Below, one piece after another: positions 42,443-51,719 of a DNA stretch of 64,000 bases. Location: the NCBI RefSeq assembly GCF_008107625.1, contig NZ_SDKK01000007.1:1-64000 (forward strand), in the 5' to 3' direction. Position numbers and translations under genes: made by a program. Below the pieces are notes generated by a model. That model had not been told where the DNA came from, did no database searches, and worked only from the letters and a program-made list of their open reading frames with translations. The first letter of the stretch is position 1. Every line of letters begins with the position of its first letter. The DNA is from Zoogloea oleivorans. Its GTDB lineage: Bacteria; Pseudomonadota; Gammaproteobacteria; Burkholderiales; Rhodocyclaceae.

Positions 42443-43282
42443 CTATGCGCCTTCGCGCAAACGCCGCATGGTGCTGCGGGCAAAACACAGGTCTTCCCAG
42501 GCTTTGGCCTTGTCGGCCATATTGCGCAGCAAATAAGCCGGATGATAAGTCACCACCACCGGAATCGAGGCGTGGGAGAACAGCTTGCCCCGCACCGCAC
42601 CGATCTTGATTTCCTGATTGAGCAGGGCCTGGGCGGCCGGGCGGCCGAGGGCCACGATCAGACGTGGCTTGATCAGCGCAATCTGGCGGCTGAGGTAGGG
42701 GAAGCAGGCCGCCAGTTCGGCAGCTTCGGGGGTGCGGTTGTTGGGCGGCCGGCATTTAACCGCGTTGGCGATGTACACGTCCTCACCACGTTTCAGGTCG
42801 ATGGTGCCGAGCATGTTGTCGAGCAGACGCCCGGCCTGACCGACAAAGGGCTCGCCCCGCTCATCCTCCTCGGCCCCCGGCCCTTCACCCACAAACAGCC
42901 AGTCGGCCTGACGGTCGCCCACGCCGGGCACCGCCTGCTTGCGCCGCTTGCACAGGCCGCAGGCGTCGCAGGCGCGAATGCGCGCTTCCAGTTCATCCCA
43001 GCCCAGGCCGGCCAGATCGGTGGCGAACTCGCGACGCGGGGCGACGGCCTCGACCACGGGAGCCAGCGGCGCCAGAGCCTCGCGCAAGGTGGCGCGCACC
43101 TCAACCGGCCTGGCCAAGGCAGGCGAAGGCGCAACAGGCGCAGCCGCAAGCGGCACGCTAACCACCGGTGATTCGGGCAACACCTGCGCAGGCGCGTCGA
43201 CGGCGACGTCTTCCACGCCGCGCAGGCGCCACAGGGGCGCCAGCCCCATCTCGCGCAGGATACCCCTGGTGCGCAAGCTCAC
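42443..43282 (-). CDS. Type-4 uracil-DNA glycosylase (iron-sulphur)
   Basis: 279 residues from GTG 43282, which overlaps the rimI stop as GTGA and has GAGGTGG 5 bases upstream. An N-terminal linker of about 95 residues, rich in Ala, Pro and Val, precedes the catalytic domain. Cluster cysteines CDACGLCKRRKQAVPG (about 107), active-site GEGPGAEEDERGEPFVGQAG, NAVKCRPPNNR and the late motif VVTYHPAYLLRN are intact. It removes uracil from DNA in base-excision repair. Third gene of tsaB-rimI-udg. The long linker is typical of proteobacterial family-4 enzymes. Confidence 0.93.
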   Translation of the reverse strand: MSLRTRGILREMGLAPLWRLRGVEDVAVDAPAQVLPESPVVSVPLAAAPVAPSPALARPVEVRATLREALAPLAPVVEAVAPRREFATDLAGLGWDELEARIRACDACGLCKRRKQAVPGVGDRQADWLFVGEGPGAEEDERGEPFVGQAGRLLDNMLGTIDLKRGEDVYIANAVKCRPPNNRTPEAAELAACFPYLSRQIALIKPRLIVALGRPAAQALLNQEIKIGAVRGKLFSHASIPVVVTYHPAYLLRNMADKAKAWEDLCFARSTMRRLREGA

Positions 43283-43743
43283 AGGGGCCACCTCATCACC
43301 AGCGCATCCTCGCGCCCGTCGGCGGCCGGGTAATAGCCCTTGCGGCGACCGATGGTTTCAAAACCGGCCCGCTGGTACAAGGCCAGCGCCGGCATGTTGG
43401 AGGGGCGCACTTCAAGAAACATCTGGCGTGCGCCGGCTGCCTTGGCCACCACCGCCAAATGATCGAGCAGACGGCGCCCCAGCCCACGCCCCTGATGTGC
43501 CAGCACCACGCTGATGTTGAGGATATGCACCTCGTCGAGAACCATCATCAGCACCGCGTAACCCACGCGCTCGGTGCCGTCGAACATGGTCCAGCAGCCG
43601 TAGCCAGCACTCATGGAATCGGCGAAATTCACAGCCGCCCACGGAAACGGATAAAGCTGCCTGTCCTGCCCGGCGATCCATTCGAGGTCGTCCTCCTGCA
43701 TCGGCACAAAAGCCAGCGCCGCATCCAGCCCCGTCGTGCTCAC
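43279..43743 (-). CDS. rimI: Ribosomal protein S18 alanine N-acetyltransferase
   Basis: 154 residues, start GTG 43743 overlapping the tsaB stop as GTGA. The GNAT acetyl-CoA loop reads HQGRGLGRRLLDHL (about 83-96), followed by FLEVRPSNMPALALYQRAGFE and a C-terminal GYYPAADGREDALVM, the RimI pattern. It acetylates the N-terminus of S18. The tsaB-rimI pairing is common in proteobacteria. Confidence 0.94.
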   Translation of the reverse strand: MSTTGLDAALAFVPMQEDDLEWIAGQDRQLYPFPWAAVNFADSMSAGYGCWTMFDGTERVGYAVLMMVLDEVHILNISVVLAHQGRGLGRRLLDHLAVVAKAAGARQMFLEVRPSNMPALALYQRAGFETIGRRKGYYPAADGREDALVMRWPL

Positions 43744-44432
43744 GCCTTGCCTCCACGGGCGAGGCGCTCGGCGGTGGTCAGGGCGACCTTGTCACGCACG
43801 TAAAGCGGGGCAGCCAGTGCCGCATCAATCACTTCGCCACGCCGGAAACGCCCGGCGGCGAGACGGGCCACGCTGGACGCCAGGGGAATCGGGGATTCGT
43901 CAAACCCCGCCAGGCGGGGACCAAGACCGGCCACGAGGGCCTCCCGGTAAGCCCGGAACGCCGAGCCGAAGCCAAACCATTCACCTTCGGGCGGCAGGCG
44001 CACATCGGCCGGCACGGCGCAGGCTGGCGGCGCGTATTCGCGCAGGCTGCCGTCCTGGCGTTGATAGGCAGCGAAATAGACTTCCGACATGCGTGCATCG
44101 GCCGCCACGAAAACGAAATCGCGGTCGCACTGGCTGGCCAGGGCTTCCAGCGTACCGACGGGAATCACCGGTTTGCCGATCCCCATCGCCAGGCCCTGGG
44201 CCACGCCGCAGGCCAGCCGCAGGCCGGTGAAGGCACCCGGACCGGCGCCAAAGGCGATCGCATCCACATCGTGGAGGCCGACGCCAGCCTCGCGCAGGAG
44301 CGCCAGCACTTCGGGGAGAATGGTTTCCGAGTGACCGGGCCGACCGGCGACCTGGCGTTCAACAAGGCGATCGCCGTCCAGCAGCGCGACCGAACCGAAT
44401 TCGGTGGAGGTTTCGAGAGCAAGAATCTTCAT
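43740..44432 (-). CDS. tsaB: tRNA threonylcarbamoyladenosine biosynthesis protein TsaB
   Basis: 230 residues. Actin-like ATPase fold with MKILALETSTEFGSVALL, RPGHSETILPEVLALL and GAGPGAFTGLRLACGVAQGL. It partners TsaD and TsaE in making t6A at position 37 of ANN-decoding tRNAs. First gene of tsaB-rimI-udg, on the minus strand. Confidence 0.95.
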   Translation of the reverse strand: MKILALETSTEFGSVALLDGDRLVERQVAGRPGHSETILPEVLALLREAGVGLHDVDAIAFGAGPGAFTGLRLACGVAQGLAMGIGKPVIPVGTLEALASQCDRDFVFVAADARMSEVYFAAYQRQDGSLREYAPPACAVPADVRLPPEGEWFGFGSAFRAYREALVAGLGPRLAGFDESPIPLASSVARLAAGRFRRGEVIDAALAAPLYVRDKVALTTAERLARGGKA

Positions 44433-44488
44433 AGCGCGCGCATTCTACCGCCTCCGGCCCCCAAGGGCGGAGCGGGCGCACGTGCCCA

Positions 44489-44815
44489 TCACTCGGGACG
44501 ACGGGGATGACTGCCGTAAACGTCGCGACCGGCCTCATGTACATCGCGTCGCAACTGACGACGTTCCTCGGGGGACCAGCGCCGTGGATTACGGCTGTCA
44601 TCGGCCTCCTGACGGCGCAGGGGCTCGGCAGCGAAAGCCGGCATTTCCCGCGCCTGACGATCCTGCGGTGCCGCATACTGCCGCAGGAAGGGGCCCAGTC
44701 GTTCGCCCCCCTCCGCATGTGCAGCGCTCGCCGCCAAAGGCCATGCCAGCAGCAACCCGACCACCAGGCCGAGACCGCGAATAAACCTGTCCTGCAAGAA
44801 TGTCTCACTGCACAT
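44489..44815 (-). CDS. Small exported protein of unknown function
   Basis: 108 residues from ATG 44815, with AGGA 8 bases upstream. Signal peptide within 1-34 (GLGLVVGLLLAWPLAASAAHA), cleaved near AHA/EG. The mature part of about 75 residues is hydrophilic and Arg-rich, with RWSPEERRQLRRDVHEAGRD and the ending YGSHPRRPE, a pattern seen in short unnamed periplasmic proteins of betaproteobacteria. Sits 56 bases upstream of tsaB on the same strand and divergent to ompR. Function unknown; a further upstream start at 44896 has no support. Confidence 0.7.
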   Translation of the reverse strand: MCSETFLQDRFIRGLGLVVGLLLAWPLAASAAHAEGGERLGPFLRQYAAPQDRQAREMPAFAAEPLRRQEADDSRNPRRWSPEERRQLRRDVHEAGRDVYGSHPRRPE

Positions 44816-45008
44816 GGCGCTTATCCTAACCCGACCGCGAGTTTTCCGGCACATCCCGGCACGGCACGATTTGATTCTGGCAGGCTGTTCCGACAATAAC
44901 GTTTCGCTTTGTAAGGGGATGTTAGACCCCTCCCCCGACTTACTTTTGCTTACCCACCACCTGTTGCCCCGCTAGCCCGTTTGCAGGGGAGCAGCTAGGA
45001 TTCGCCCC

Positions 45009-45734
45009 ATGGAAAAAGAAAGTTATCGCGTCCTCGTCGTTGACGACGACCTCCGCCTGCGGGATCTCCTGAAGCGCTACCTCAGCGAACAAGGTTTCAA
45101 CGTAAAGACCGTCAGCGACGCCCCCCAGATGGATCGGGCCCTGCTGCGCGAACATTTCGACCTGATGGTGCTCGACCTGATGCTCCCCGGCGAGGATGGC
45201 CTGTCCATCTGCCGGCGCCTGCGCGGCACCAACAACCTGATTCCCATCGTGATGCTCACCGCCAAAGGTGACGATGTAGACCGTATTGTCGGCCTCGAGA
45301 TGGGTGCCGACGATTACCTGCCCAAACCTTTCAACCCGCGCGAACTGGTCGCCCGGATTCACGCCGTGATGCGCCGCCAGCCGCAGACGCCGCCGGGCGC
45401 ACCGGCCAGCGACGACGAGGAAGTCAGCTTCGGCCAGATTGTCGTCCAGCTCGGCACCCGCATCCTGGTCAGGAGCGGTGAGGAAACCGTGCTCACCACC
45501 GGCGAATTTGCGCTGCTCAAGGTGCTGCTGCAGCACCCGCGCCAGCCGCTTTCCCGCGACCGCCTGATGGAACTGGCCCGGGGCCGCGAATACGACGTCT
45601 TCGACCGCTCCATCGACGTGCAGATTTCCCGTCTGCGCAAACTCATCGAAGAAGACCCGGGCAAGCCCCGCTACATCCAGACCGTGTGGGGCTTCGGCTA
45701 CGTCTTCGTGCCGGACGGAAACAAGCACGCCTGA
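45009..45734 (+). CDS. ompR: OmpR-type response regulator
   Basis: 241 residues. Receiver domain: acidic pair VDDD (about 12-14), phospho-Asp in MVLDLMLPGEDG (about 57), PKPF Lys near 107. The winged-helix DNA-binding domain ends RYIQTVWGFGYVFVPDG, diagnostic of the OmpR/PhoB branch; the wording of the receiver (SEQGFNVKTVSDAPQMDR) matches true OmpR. Start ATG 45009 with AGGA 9 bases upstream. The gene envZ follows after 12 bases. Controls osmolarity or envelope genes. Confidence 0.95.
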   Translation: MEKESYRVLVVDDDLRLRDLLKRYLSEQGFNVKTVSDAPQMDRALLREHFDLMVLDLMLPGEDGLSICRRLRGTNNLIPIVMLTAKGDDVDRIVGLEMGADDYLPKPFNPRELVARIHAVMRRQPQTPPGAPASDDEEVSFGQIVVQLGTRILVRSGEETVLTTGEFALLKVLLQHPRQPLSRDRLMELARGREYDVFDRSIDVQISRLRKLIEEDPGKPRYIQTVWGFGYVFVPDGNKHA

Positions 45735-45746
45735 CAGGCCTGCCCC

Positions 45747-47099
45747 ATGGCGCTGCCCAATTATCACTCCCTCCTTGTCCGGGCTCCACGCACGCTGCTG
45801 TGGCGGATCTTCCTGGTGGTGACTGTTCTCATGCTCGCCTCGGTGGCAGCATGGTCGGCCATTTTCAGTCACTTCGATCAGGCCGGCCGGGCGCGACAGA
45901 CCGCCCAGACAGTCGTCAGCATCATCAACCTGACGCGCACCGCGCTGCTCAATGCCGATCCGGCACTGCGCAAGGATCTGCTCCTTGATCTTGCCACCCT
46001 CGAAGGCATCCGCATCTATCCGGCCGAAGCCCAGGACAAGCTCCTGCCCCTCGACAACACCGCCGTACTGCGCATGGTGACTGAGGATGTACGCCGCCAG
46101 CTTGGCGCGGACACCCGTTTCGCCTCATCGTGGGAAGGGTTGAACGGCTTCTGGATCAGTTTCCGACTGGAAGGCGAGACGCCGGCAGAAAACACCGACT
46201 TCTGGGTCATGCTTCCCATCGAGCGGGTCCTGCGCCCCCATGCACTTGAATGGATGGGATGGGGCGCGGCAGCCCTGTGCCTGGCCATGCTCGGCACCTA
46301 CATGATCGTGTCGCGCCTCAACCGGCCGCTCAAGGATCTCGCCCAGGCCGCCCGCACTGTCGGACGCGGCGAGGTGCCACCGCGCCTGAGCGAAAGCGGC
46401 CCGACCGAACTGGCCGATCTGGCTCACGCCTTCAACCAGATGTCCCACGACCTGCAGCAACTCGACGCCGACCGGGCCCTGATCCTGGCCGGCGTCTCCC
46501 ACGACCTGCGTACCCCGCTGGCCCGTTTGCGCTTGGGTATTGAAATGTGCGGCGCCGATCCGGTCGAAGTGGACGCGATGGTCTCCGACATCGAAGACAT
46601 GGACCGGATCATTGGCCAGTTCCTGGAATTCTCGAAAGAGGATGGCGGCGAGCAGCTCACCGCGCTCGATCTGGCCGAATTGGCCGAAGAGCTTTCGACC
46701 ATCTACGCGCGCCGGGGCGTCACGCTGAACGTGAAAGCAACCGGACCAACCTTCGCGCTAGCGCGACCGAATGCCCTGCGCCGGGCCGTCACCAACCTGA
46801 TCGAAAATGCCCTGCACTATGCTGGCGGCGCCCCCGAACTGGAAATCGGCATGGATGGCAAACGCCCGGTCATCGAAGTGCTCGACCGGGGACCAGGCAT
46901 TCCGGAGACCGAAACCGAGCGGGTCAAACGGCCCTTTACCCGTCTTGAATCGGCCCGCAGCAACACCAAGGGCTCAGGGCTCGGTCTGGCCATCGTTGAC
47001 CGAATCGTGCGCGGACAGCATGGAGAGTTTCGCCTGCTGCCCAGAGAAGACGGAGGGCTGCGGGCCTGCATCCTGCTTAGAGCCGCACCAAAGACCTGA
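45747..47099 (+). CDS. envZ: EnvZ-type osmosensing histidine kinase
   Basis: 450 residues. TM1 about 24-44, periplasmic domain about 45-165, TM2 about 168-190, HAMP (LNRPLKDLAQAARTVGRGEV) and then HisKA with LAGVSHDLRTPLARLRLG (phospho-His near 252). The HATPase has NLIENALHYAGG, EVLDRGPGIPE and GSGLGLAIVDRIVRGQHG. The partner of the OmpR gene 12 bases upstream. Domain order and length match EnvZ. Confidence 0.94.
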   Translation: MALPNYHSLLVRAPRTLLWRIFLVVTVLMLASVAAWSAIFSHFDQAGRARQTAQTVVSIINLTRTALLNADPALRKDLLLDLATLEGIRIYPAEAQDKLLPLDNTAVLRMVTEDVRRQLGADTRFASSWEGLNGFWISFRLEGETPAENTDFWVMLPIERVLRPHALEWMGWGAAALCLAMLGTYMIVSRLNRPLKDLAQAARTVGRGEVPPRLSESGPTELADLAHAFNQMSHDLQQLDADRALILAGVSHDLRTPLARLRLGIEMCGADPVEVDAMVSDIEDMDRIIGQFLEFSKEDGGEQLTALDLAELAEELSTIYARRGVTLNVKATGPTFALARPNALRRAVTNLIENALHYAGGAPELEIGMDGKRPVIEVLDRGPGIPETETERVKRPFTRLESARSNTKGSGLGLAIVDRIVRGQHGEFRLLPREDGGLRACILLRAAPKT

Positions 47100-47143
47100 G
47101 TTGAAGCTAGAATCGACCCTATTCCCTTCAAGGCAGCACTTCC

Positions 47144-47854
47144 ATGATTCTCTTCCATCAGTTCTTCGACCCCACCAGTTGCACCCTCAGCTACCTGCTC
47201 GCTGACCCGGTCACCGGCGATGCGGTCATCATCGACTCGGTCAAGGAGCATGTGGGTGCCTACATTACCTTTTTGCAGGAGCAGGAGTTGCAGCTGGCCT
47301 GGATACTGGAAACCCATGTCCATGCCGATCACATCACGGGCTCGGCCGGCCTCCGCGAATTCACCGGCGCGCGCAGCGCGATCGGGACCGGTGGTGGCGT
47401 AGGCTGCGCAGATCGCCTGCTCAACGACGGCGACACCCTGGTCTTCGGCAATCAGGTCATCCGGGTGATTCCGACCCCCGGACACACCCCAGGCTGTGTC
47501 ACCTATCATTGGCGCGACCGCCTGTTCACCGGCGACGCTCTGATGATCGGCGGCTGTGGTCGTACCGATTTTCAGGGCGGTGACGCCGGCACGCTGTATG
47601 ACAGCATCCACGATCGCCTGTTTACCCTGGCCGACGAGACCCTCGTCTATCCGGGCCACGATTACCGGGGCGCCCGCGTGTCCTGTATCGGCCAGGAAAA
47701 AGAGAGCAATCCGCGTCTCGCCGGTCGTAGTCGCCAGGAGTTTATCGAACTGATGGCCAACCTCGACCTGCCACGCCCGAACATGATGGACGAGGCCCTG
47801 CCTGCCAACCTGCGCTGCGGCCGCATTAGCGCCATGGATGTCCACAGTGCCTGA
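47144..47854 (+). CDS. ETHE1-type persulfide dioxygenase (MBL fold)
   Basis: 236 residues. Metal-site THVHADHITG (about 56-65), later TPGHTPGCVTYHW, DALMIGGCGRTDFQGG and YPGHDY; the ending (ESNPRLAGRSRQEF ... LPANLRCG) is the ETHE1/Blh pattern. The mono-iron enzyme oxidises glutathione persulfide to sulfite and glutathione during sulfide breakdown. It is followed at once by a truncated haemoglobin gene. No sulfide:quinone oxidoreductase or rhodanese gene lies in the window. Confidence 0.92.
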   Translation: MILFHQFFDPTSCTLSYLLADPVTGDAVIIDSVKEHVGAYITFLQEQELQLAWILETHVHADHITGSAGLREFTGARSAIGTGGGVGCADRLLNDGDTLVFGNQVIRVIPTPGHTPGCVTYHWRDRLFTGDALMIGGCGRTDFQGGDAGTLYDSIHDRLFTLADETLVYPGHDYRGARVSCIGQEKESNPRLAGRSRQEFIELMANLDLPRPNMMDEALPANLRCGRISAMDVHSA

Positions 47855-47858
47855 AAAC

Positions 47859-48245
47859 ATGAACACGCCCTACGCCGAACTGGGCGGCGAAGCCGGCATC
47901 CGGCGCCTTGTGCAGCGTTTTTACACGTTGATGGATACCCTGCCCGAAGCCTGGGAAGTGCGCCAGATGCACCCGGAAGACCTCTCAGGCTCCGAAGAAA
48001 AACTGTTCAAATACCTTACCGGCTGGCTGGGTGGCCCCCCGCTCTATGAGCAGGAGTTTGGGCACCCCCGCCTGCGCGCCCGCCACCTGCCCTTCACCAT
48101 CGCCAGCGTCGAACGGGACCAGTGGCTGATGTGCATGAAACTGGCCTTCGACGAATGCATCCCGGAAAGCCCGCTGCGCACAAAACTGTGGACGGCCATC
48201 GAAGGCTTGGCCGATCACATGCGGAACCGCACCGATCCGACCTGA
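47859..48245 (+). CDS. Group II truncated haemoglobin
   Basis: 128 residues from ATG 47859, just after the ETHE1-type stop. An ATG at 47838, overlapping the previous gene by 17 bases, would add 7 residues and cannot be excluded. The 2-over-2 globin pattern is visible: [46 protein letters not shown] (proximal-His region HPRLRARH) and a C-terminal helix. Trp in DQWLMCM matches the G8 Trp of group II. Such proteins bind O2 or NO; pairing with the sulfur dioxygenase hints at oxygen supply or NO/sulfide defence (inference). Confidence 0.9.
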   Translation: MNTPYAELGGEAGIRRLVQRFYTLMDTLPEAWEVRQMHPEDLSGSEEKLFKYLTGWLGGPPLYEQEFGHPRLRARHLPFTIASVERDQWLMCMKLAFDECIPESPLRTKLWTAIEGLADHMRNRTDPT

Positions 48246-48285
48246 TCAGCTCCCACCTCCCGCCCAATTCGCCCCGCACTCACCG

Positions 48286-48825
48286 ATGAAATTCCTTTTC
48301 GACCTCTTCCCCATCATCCTGTTTTTTGTCGCCTACAAGTTCTCCGGAATCTTCGCCGCGACAGCGGTGGCCATTGCCGCCACGGTGGCGCAAATCGGCT
48401 GGGTCTGGTTCAGGCACCGCAAGGTGGACACCATGCTGTGGGTCAGCTTCGGGATCGTCACTGTATTCGGCGGCGCCACCCTGCTTTTCCAGAACCCGAC
48501 CTTCATCAAGTGGAAGCCCACCGTGCTCTACTGGTTCTTTGCCGGATCGCTGATTTTTTCAGCACTGGTGCTCAACAAAAACCTCATCCGTACCCTGCTC
48601 GAAGCCCAGATGAAGCTGCCCGAAGCCCTGTGGGGCAAGGTCAATCTGGCCTGGGCCGGTTTTTTTGCGGCGATGGGGGTCATAAATTTATTCGTGGCTT
48701 ACAACTTTTCCGAAGATACCTGGGTCAACTTCAAGCTTTTCGGCGGCATGGGCCTGATGCTCGTGTTCGTTCTGGCCCAGGGAATGCTGCTGTCCCGCTA
48801 CATTGTTGAAGAGGAACCGAAATAA
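48286..48825 (+). CDS. yciB: YciB (septation protein A / IspZ family)
   Basis: 179 residues, five hydrophobic segments. The family signature is clear: [33 protein letters not shown] and [20 protein letters not shown]. An inner-membrane protein that interacts with cell elongation and division machinery; loss affects septation in Shigella and envelope integrity in E. coli. The stop overlaps the start of yciI by one base. Confidence 0.95.
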   Translation: MKFLFDLFPIILFFVAYKFSGIFAATAVAIAATVAQIGWVWFRHRKVDTMLWVSFGIVTVFGGATLLFQNPTFIKWKPTVLYWFFAGSLIFSALVLNKNLIRTLLEAQMKLPEALWGKVNLAWAGFFAAMGVINLFVAYNFSEDTWVNFKLFGGMGLMLVFVLAQGMLLSRYIVEEEPK

Positions 48826-49124
48826 TGCTGTATGCCCTGATTGGCGAAGACGTCCCCAACTCCCTTGAAAAGCGTCTCGCAGTCCGTGCCGAACACCTGG
48901 CCCGCCTGCAGGCCCTGCAAGCCGACGGCCGCCTGATCCTGGCCGGCCCCTGCCCGGCAGTCGATTCGCCTGATCCGGGCCCGGCCGGCTTCACCGGCAG
49001 CGTGATCATTGCCGAATTCCCGTCGCTCGCCGAAGCGGAAGCCTGGGCCGCGGCCGATCCCTACACCCTCACCGGCGTTTTCATGCGCTGTACGGTCAAG
49101 CCGTTCAAGAAGGTCCTGCCGTGA
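48825..49124 (+). CDS. yciI: YciI family protein
   Basis: 99 residues with the YCII fold: [37 protein letters not shown] and DPYTLTGVF, including the His and Asp that form the putative active-site pair. The family is related to muconolactone isomerase and to dyp-type stress proteins, but E. coli YciI has no proven reaction. Overlaps yciB by one base and bolA by four. Confidence 0.93.
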   Translation: MLYALIGEDVPNSLEKRLAVRAEHLARLQALQADGRLILAGPCPAVDSPDPGPAGFTGSVIIAEFPSLAEAEAWAAADPYTLTGVFMRCTVKPFKKVLP

Positions 49125-49384
49125 GCGTCATCGACGAAATTCGCAACCGCCTGAGTGTGCTTGCACCAGAGCGGATCGAATTGATCGACGACAGCCACCT
49201 GCACGCCGGTCATGCCGGAGCCCGCTCCGGCGGCGGTCACTATCAGCTGGATATCGTGTCCGCCGCCTTTGTTGGCAAGAACACAGTCGCCCGCCACCGC
49301 TTGATTTACGATGCGTTGGGCGACATGATGCGTCAGGAAATTCATGCCCTGTCCATCCAGGCAAGAACCCCGGAAGAAAATTAA
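49121..49384 (+). CDS. BolA family protein
   Basis: 87 residues from GTG 49121, overlapping the yciI stop as GTGA. The class II KH-like BolA fold has [21 protein letters not shown], the His in [10 protein letters not shown] and the conserved [20 protein letters not shown]. BolA proteins bind monothiol glutaredoxins and Fe-S clusters. The gene precedes a parvulin gene, an arrangement common in betaproteobacteria. Confidence 0.93.
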   Translation: MSVIDEIRNRLSVLAPERIELIDDSHLHAGHAGARSGGGHYQLDIVSAAFVGKNTVARHRLIYDALGDMMRQEIHALSIQARTPEEN

Positions 49385-49417
49385 CTTTCAAACCGCTCTA
49401 CCAAGCAAGGAAAACTG

Positions 49418-50197
49418 ATGAAGATCGTCCCGAGCCGTCTGGCTCTGTCCCTCCTCGCGGCGTTCGTCGCGATCCCCGCCTTTGCCCAGACTGTGGCAAC
49501 CGTCAACGGTACCGCCATCCCCCAGGCCCGTGCCGACGTGATGATCGCGGAACAGAAGACCCAGGGCGCGCCTGACTCGGACCAACTCCGCACCGCGGTC
49601 AAGGAAGAGCTGGTACGTCGCGAAGTACTTGCCCAGGAAGCCCGCAAGAAGGGTCTGGAAAAGTCCGGCAACGTGACCGCCCAAATCGAACTGGCCCGTC
49701 AGGCCGTGCTGATCCGCGCCTACCTGCAGGACTACGTCAAGGCCCACCCGGTCACCGAAGCCGACGTCAAGGCCGAATACGAAAAGATCAAGTCCCAGCT
49801 GGGCGACAAGGAATTCAAGGCCCGTCACATCCTGGTCGAGAAGGAAGAAGAAGCCAAGGCCATCATCGCCAAGCTGGACAAGGGCGAAAAGTTCGAAGAA
49901 CTGGCGAAGCAATCCAAGGACCCGGGCTCCAAGGACAAGGGTGGCGATCTGGGCTGGGCCAATCCGGCCGGCTTCGTGAAGCCTTTCTCAGAAGCGCTGG
50001 TCAAGCTTGAAAAGAACAAGTACTCCGCCACCCCGGTGAAGACCGAGTTCGGCTACCACGTCATCAAGGTCGAAGACAGCCGCGCCCTCAAGGCTCCGGC
50101 TTTTGACGAAGTGAAGCCCCAGCTCAAGCAGCGCCTCGAACAGCAGAGTGTCGAGCGTCACATTGCCGAGCTGCGCACCAAGGCCACCGTCAAGTAA
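49418..50197 (+). CDS. Periplasmic parvulin-type peptidyl-prolyl cis-trans isomerase
   Basis: 259 residues. Signal peptide 1-23 (RLALSLLAAFVAIPAFA), an N-terminal SurA-like helical part, then one PpiC domain at about 130-225 (FKARHILVEKEEEAKAI; GGDLGWANPAGFVKPFSEAL; FGYHVIKVED). Helps fold outer-membrane or periplasmic proteins. Closely follows bolA (33 bases) and ends in a strong terminator, so it is the last gene of yciB-yciI-bolA-parvulin. Confidence 0.94.
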   Translation: MKIVPSRLALSLLAAFVAIPAFAQTVATVNGTAIPQARADVMIAEQKTQGAPDSDQLRTAVKEELVRREVLAQEARKKGLEKSGNVTAQIELARQAVLIRAYLQDYVKAHPVTEADVKAEYEKIKSQLGDKEFKARHILVEKEEEAKAIIAKLDKGEKFEELAKQSKDPGSKDKGGDLGWANPAGFVKPFSEALVKLEKNKYSATPVKTEFGYHVIKVEDSRALKAPAFDEVKPQLKQRLEQQSVERHIAELRTKATVK

Positions 50198-50215
50198 GTT
50201 GCCGCGCCCCCTGAA

Positions 50216-50242
50216 AGCCGACGAATTTTCGTCGGCTTTTTT
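50216..50242 (+). terminator. Rho-independent terminator of the yciB-to-parvulin operon
   Basis: AGCCGACGAA (50216-50225) and TTCGTCGGCT (50228-50237) are perfect inverted arms, followed by a T-run to 50242. It lies 19 bases after the parvulin stop. Confidence 0.85.
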
Positions 50243-50287
50243 CGTTTATGGCACCTGCAAACGCTCTGCAGACGGACATAGAGCCCA

Positions 50288-50935
50288 TCAGATGCCGTAG
50301 TTGAACGCCAGCTCGATACGCTGCGCACGACTCAGGGTATCGGTACCGAGCAGGCGGCCGCCCTCGAACTTGAGGGCGTAGCGTGCCTCGATTTCCGGCA
50401 CATGCCTCGACGCCCGCCGGAAGCGCCCTTCGTAGGCACCCACCGGCAGCAGGTACAGCTGCGAGGTCCAGTACAGCGCCCGCGGTTTCACCGGAAAGCC
50501 ACTGAGTTGCTGCACATGGGCACTCAGACGTGCATCCGTGTAAATCACCAGCGCGTTATAGCCGCGCTCGCCGGCAAAATCGTAGCAGCGCCGGGCATCC
50601 GGAATGAACACGCTCCAGCCATCGCACGAAAAGGCGTGCGGCGACACATCGATCAAACGCCCGCCCGGCGACAGCCACACCGAATGAAAGGTGAAGCCAT
50701 ACGCGCCCTGCCTCGGCTCGGTGAGGGAAGGCACGGTCAGCAGCCAGCCATAAACCTGCCGGCCGCCGCGCCCGGCAACGGCGTCACGGACCACCGCGTG
50801 ACAATAAACGTCACTGCCCACGCAACCGGCCCCCTCATGGGGAATCAGCAGCGGCGCATGCCCTGCAAACTCGCGCATGCGCGTTTCGACGAGGGCGGGA
50901 AGGCAAGGGATATAGTTGTGAATGGCCGGTCTCAA
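50288..50935 (-). CDS. Unknown 215-residue protein
   Basis: I do not recognise the family with confidence. The frame opens at a TTG (50935) with a weak GAAGAG site 6 bases upstream; the first ATG is at 50878 and has no site. The centre has LLTVPSLTEPRQGAYGFTFHSVWLSPGGRLIDVSPH (given here in two overlapping motifs: YGFTFHSVWLSPGG and LIDVSPH), which resembles enzymes with a His-Trp-type core seen beside SEC-C or metal-binding proteins. No signal peptide or TM. It is convergent with the parvulin terminator and divergent from the DUF2760 gene. Confidence 0.65.
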   Translation of the reverse strand: MRPAIHNYIPCLPALVETRMREFAGHAPLLIPHEGAGCVGSDVYCHAVVRDAVAGRGGRQVYGWLLTVPSLTEPRQGAYGFTFHSVWLSPGGRLIDVSPHAFSCDGWSVFIPDARRCYDFAGERGYNALVIYTDARLSAHVQQLSGFPVKPRALYWTSQLYLLPVGAYEGRFRRASRHVPEIEARYALKFEGGRLLGTDTLSRAQRIELAFNYGI

Positions 50936-51152
50936 GGATCGCTCTTCGGCAGGCAGGTAAGCGGATGTTGATGCCTGCTATCGGCAGATTTTTCCAGTTC
51001 TTGCCAAAAATCCCTGAAAAATTGCGTTCCCGCTGCGGGCAAGCCGGCAGATCGCGCGCGGAAAGCAACAGTGTCGATGGCAATCGGCCTGACGCAGGTT
51101 ATATTGCGACGCAGTAAAATGACGGCGTTTCCGGCCTTTCAAGGACCTTTCC

Positions 51153-51719
51153 ATGACTCGACCCACCCCCACCTTCCTGCGCCGGCTCGCACTCGCCTGC
51201 GGGAGTTTTGTCTCTATCCTTTCCCAGCCCGGCTTTGCTTCCCGCGTGGAAGGACTGCGCGACGAGGCGACAGCACCCGCGCAGCCCGTGCCGGTCGAAG
51301 TGCCGAAGCCCGCCCCGGTCGTCGCCCCGTTGCGCGAGATGCCCCACGAGGCGGCACTGCAACTGCTCGGCCTCCTGCAGCGGGACGCGCGCTTCATCGA
51401 CTTCATCGAGGAAGACGTGGCGAGCTACTCCGACACCGATATCGGCGCTGCCGCACGCATCGTCCACGAAGGGTGCCGCAAGGTTATCCGGGAGCACTTC
51501 AGCATCCAGCCCCTGCGCAGCGAAAACGAAGGCAGCCGCATCACCCTGGCCGAAGGCTTCGATGCCGCCAGCGTGCGCGTCACCGGCAACGTCGTCGGCA
51601 AGGCCCCCTTCACCGGCACCCTCAGCCACCGCGGCTGGCGGGCGTCCGACACACGCCTGCCGAAACTCGCCGCCGGCCACGACGCCGCCATTCTGGCTCA
51701 GGCCGAGGTGGAATTGTGA
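51153..51719 (+). CDS. DUF2760 family protein
   Basis: 188 residues. After a poorly conserved hydrophobic start, which may be an anchor (residues 8-25), and a Pro/Val linker, the DUF2760 core runs from about 65: ALQLLGLLQRDARFIDFIEED, then SDTDIGAAARIVHEGCRKVI, and a beta-rich end with GTLSHRGWRASDTRLPKL. The family has no known function but is nearly always the first gene before two Hsp70-like genes, as here. Its stop overlaps the Hsp70 start as GTGA. Confidence 0.88.
   Translation: MTRPTPTFLRRLALACGSFVSILSQPGFASRVEGLRDEATAPAQPVPVEVPKPAPVVAPLREMPHEAALQLLGLLQRDARFIDFIEEDVASYSDTDIGAAARIVHEGCRKVIREHFSIQPLRSENEGSRITLAEGFDAASVRVTGNVVGKAPFTGTLSHRGWRASDTRLPKLAAGHDAAILAQAEVEL

Noticed and set aside
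51071-51715. N-terminal extension of the first Hsp70 frame
   Set aside because: It runs through the DUF2760 gene in another frame with low-complexity Arg/Pro sequence; the ATPase begins just after the GTG at 51716.
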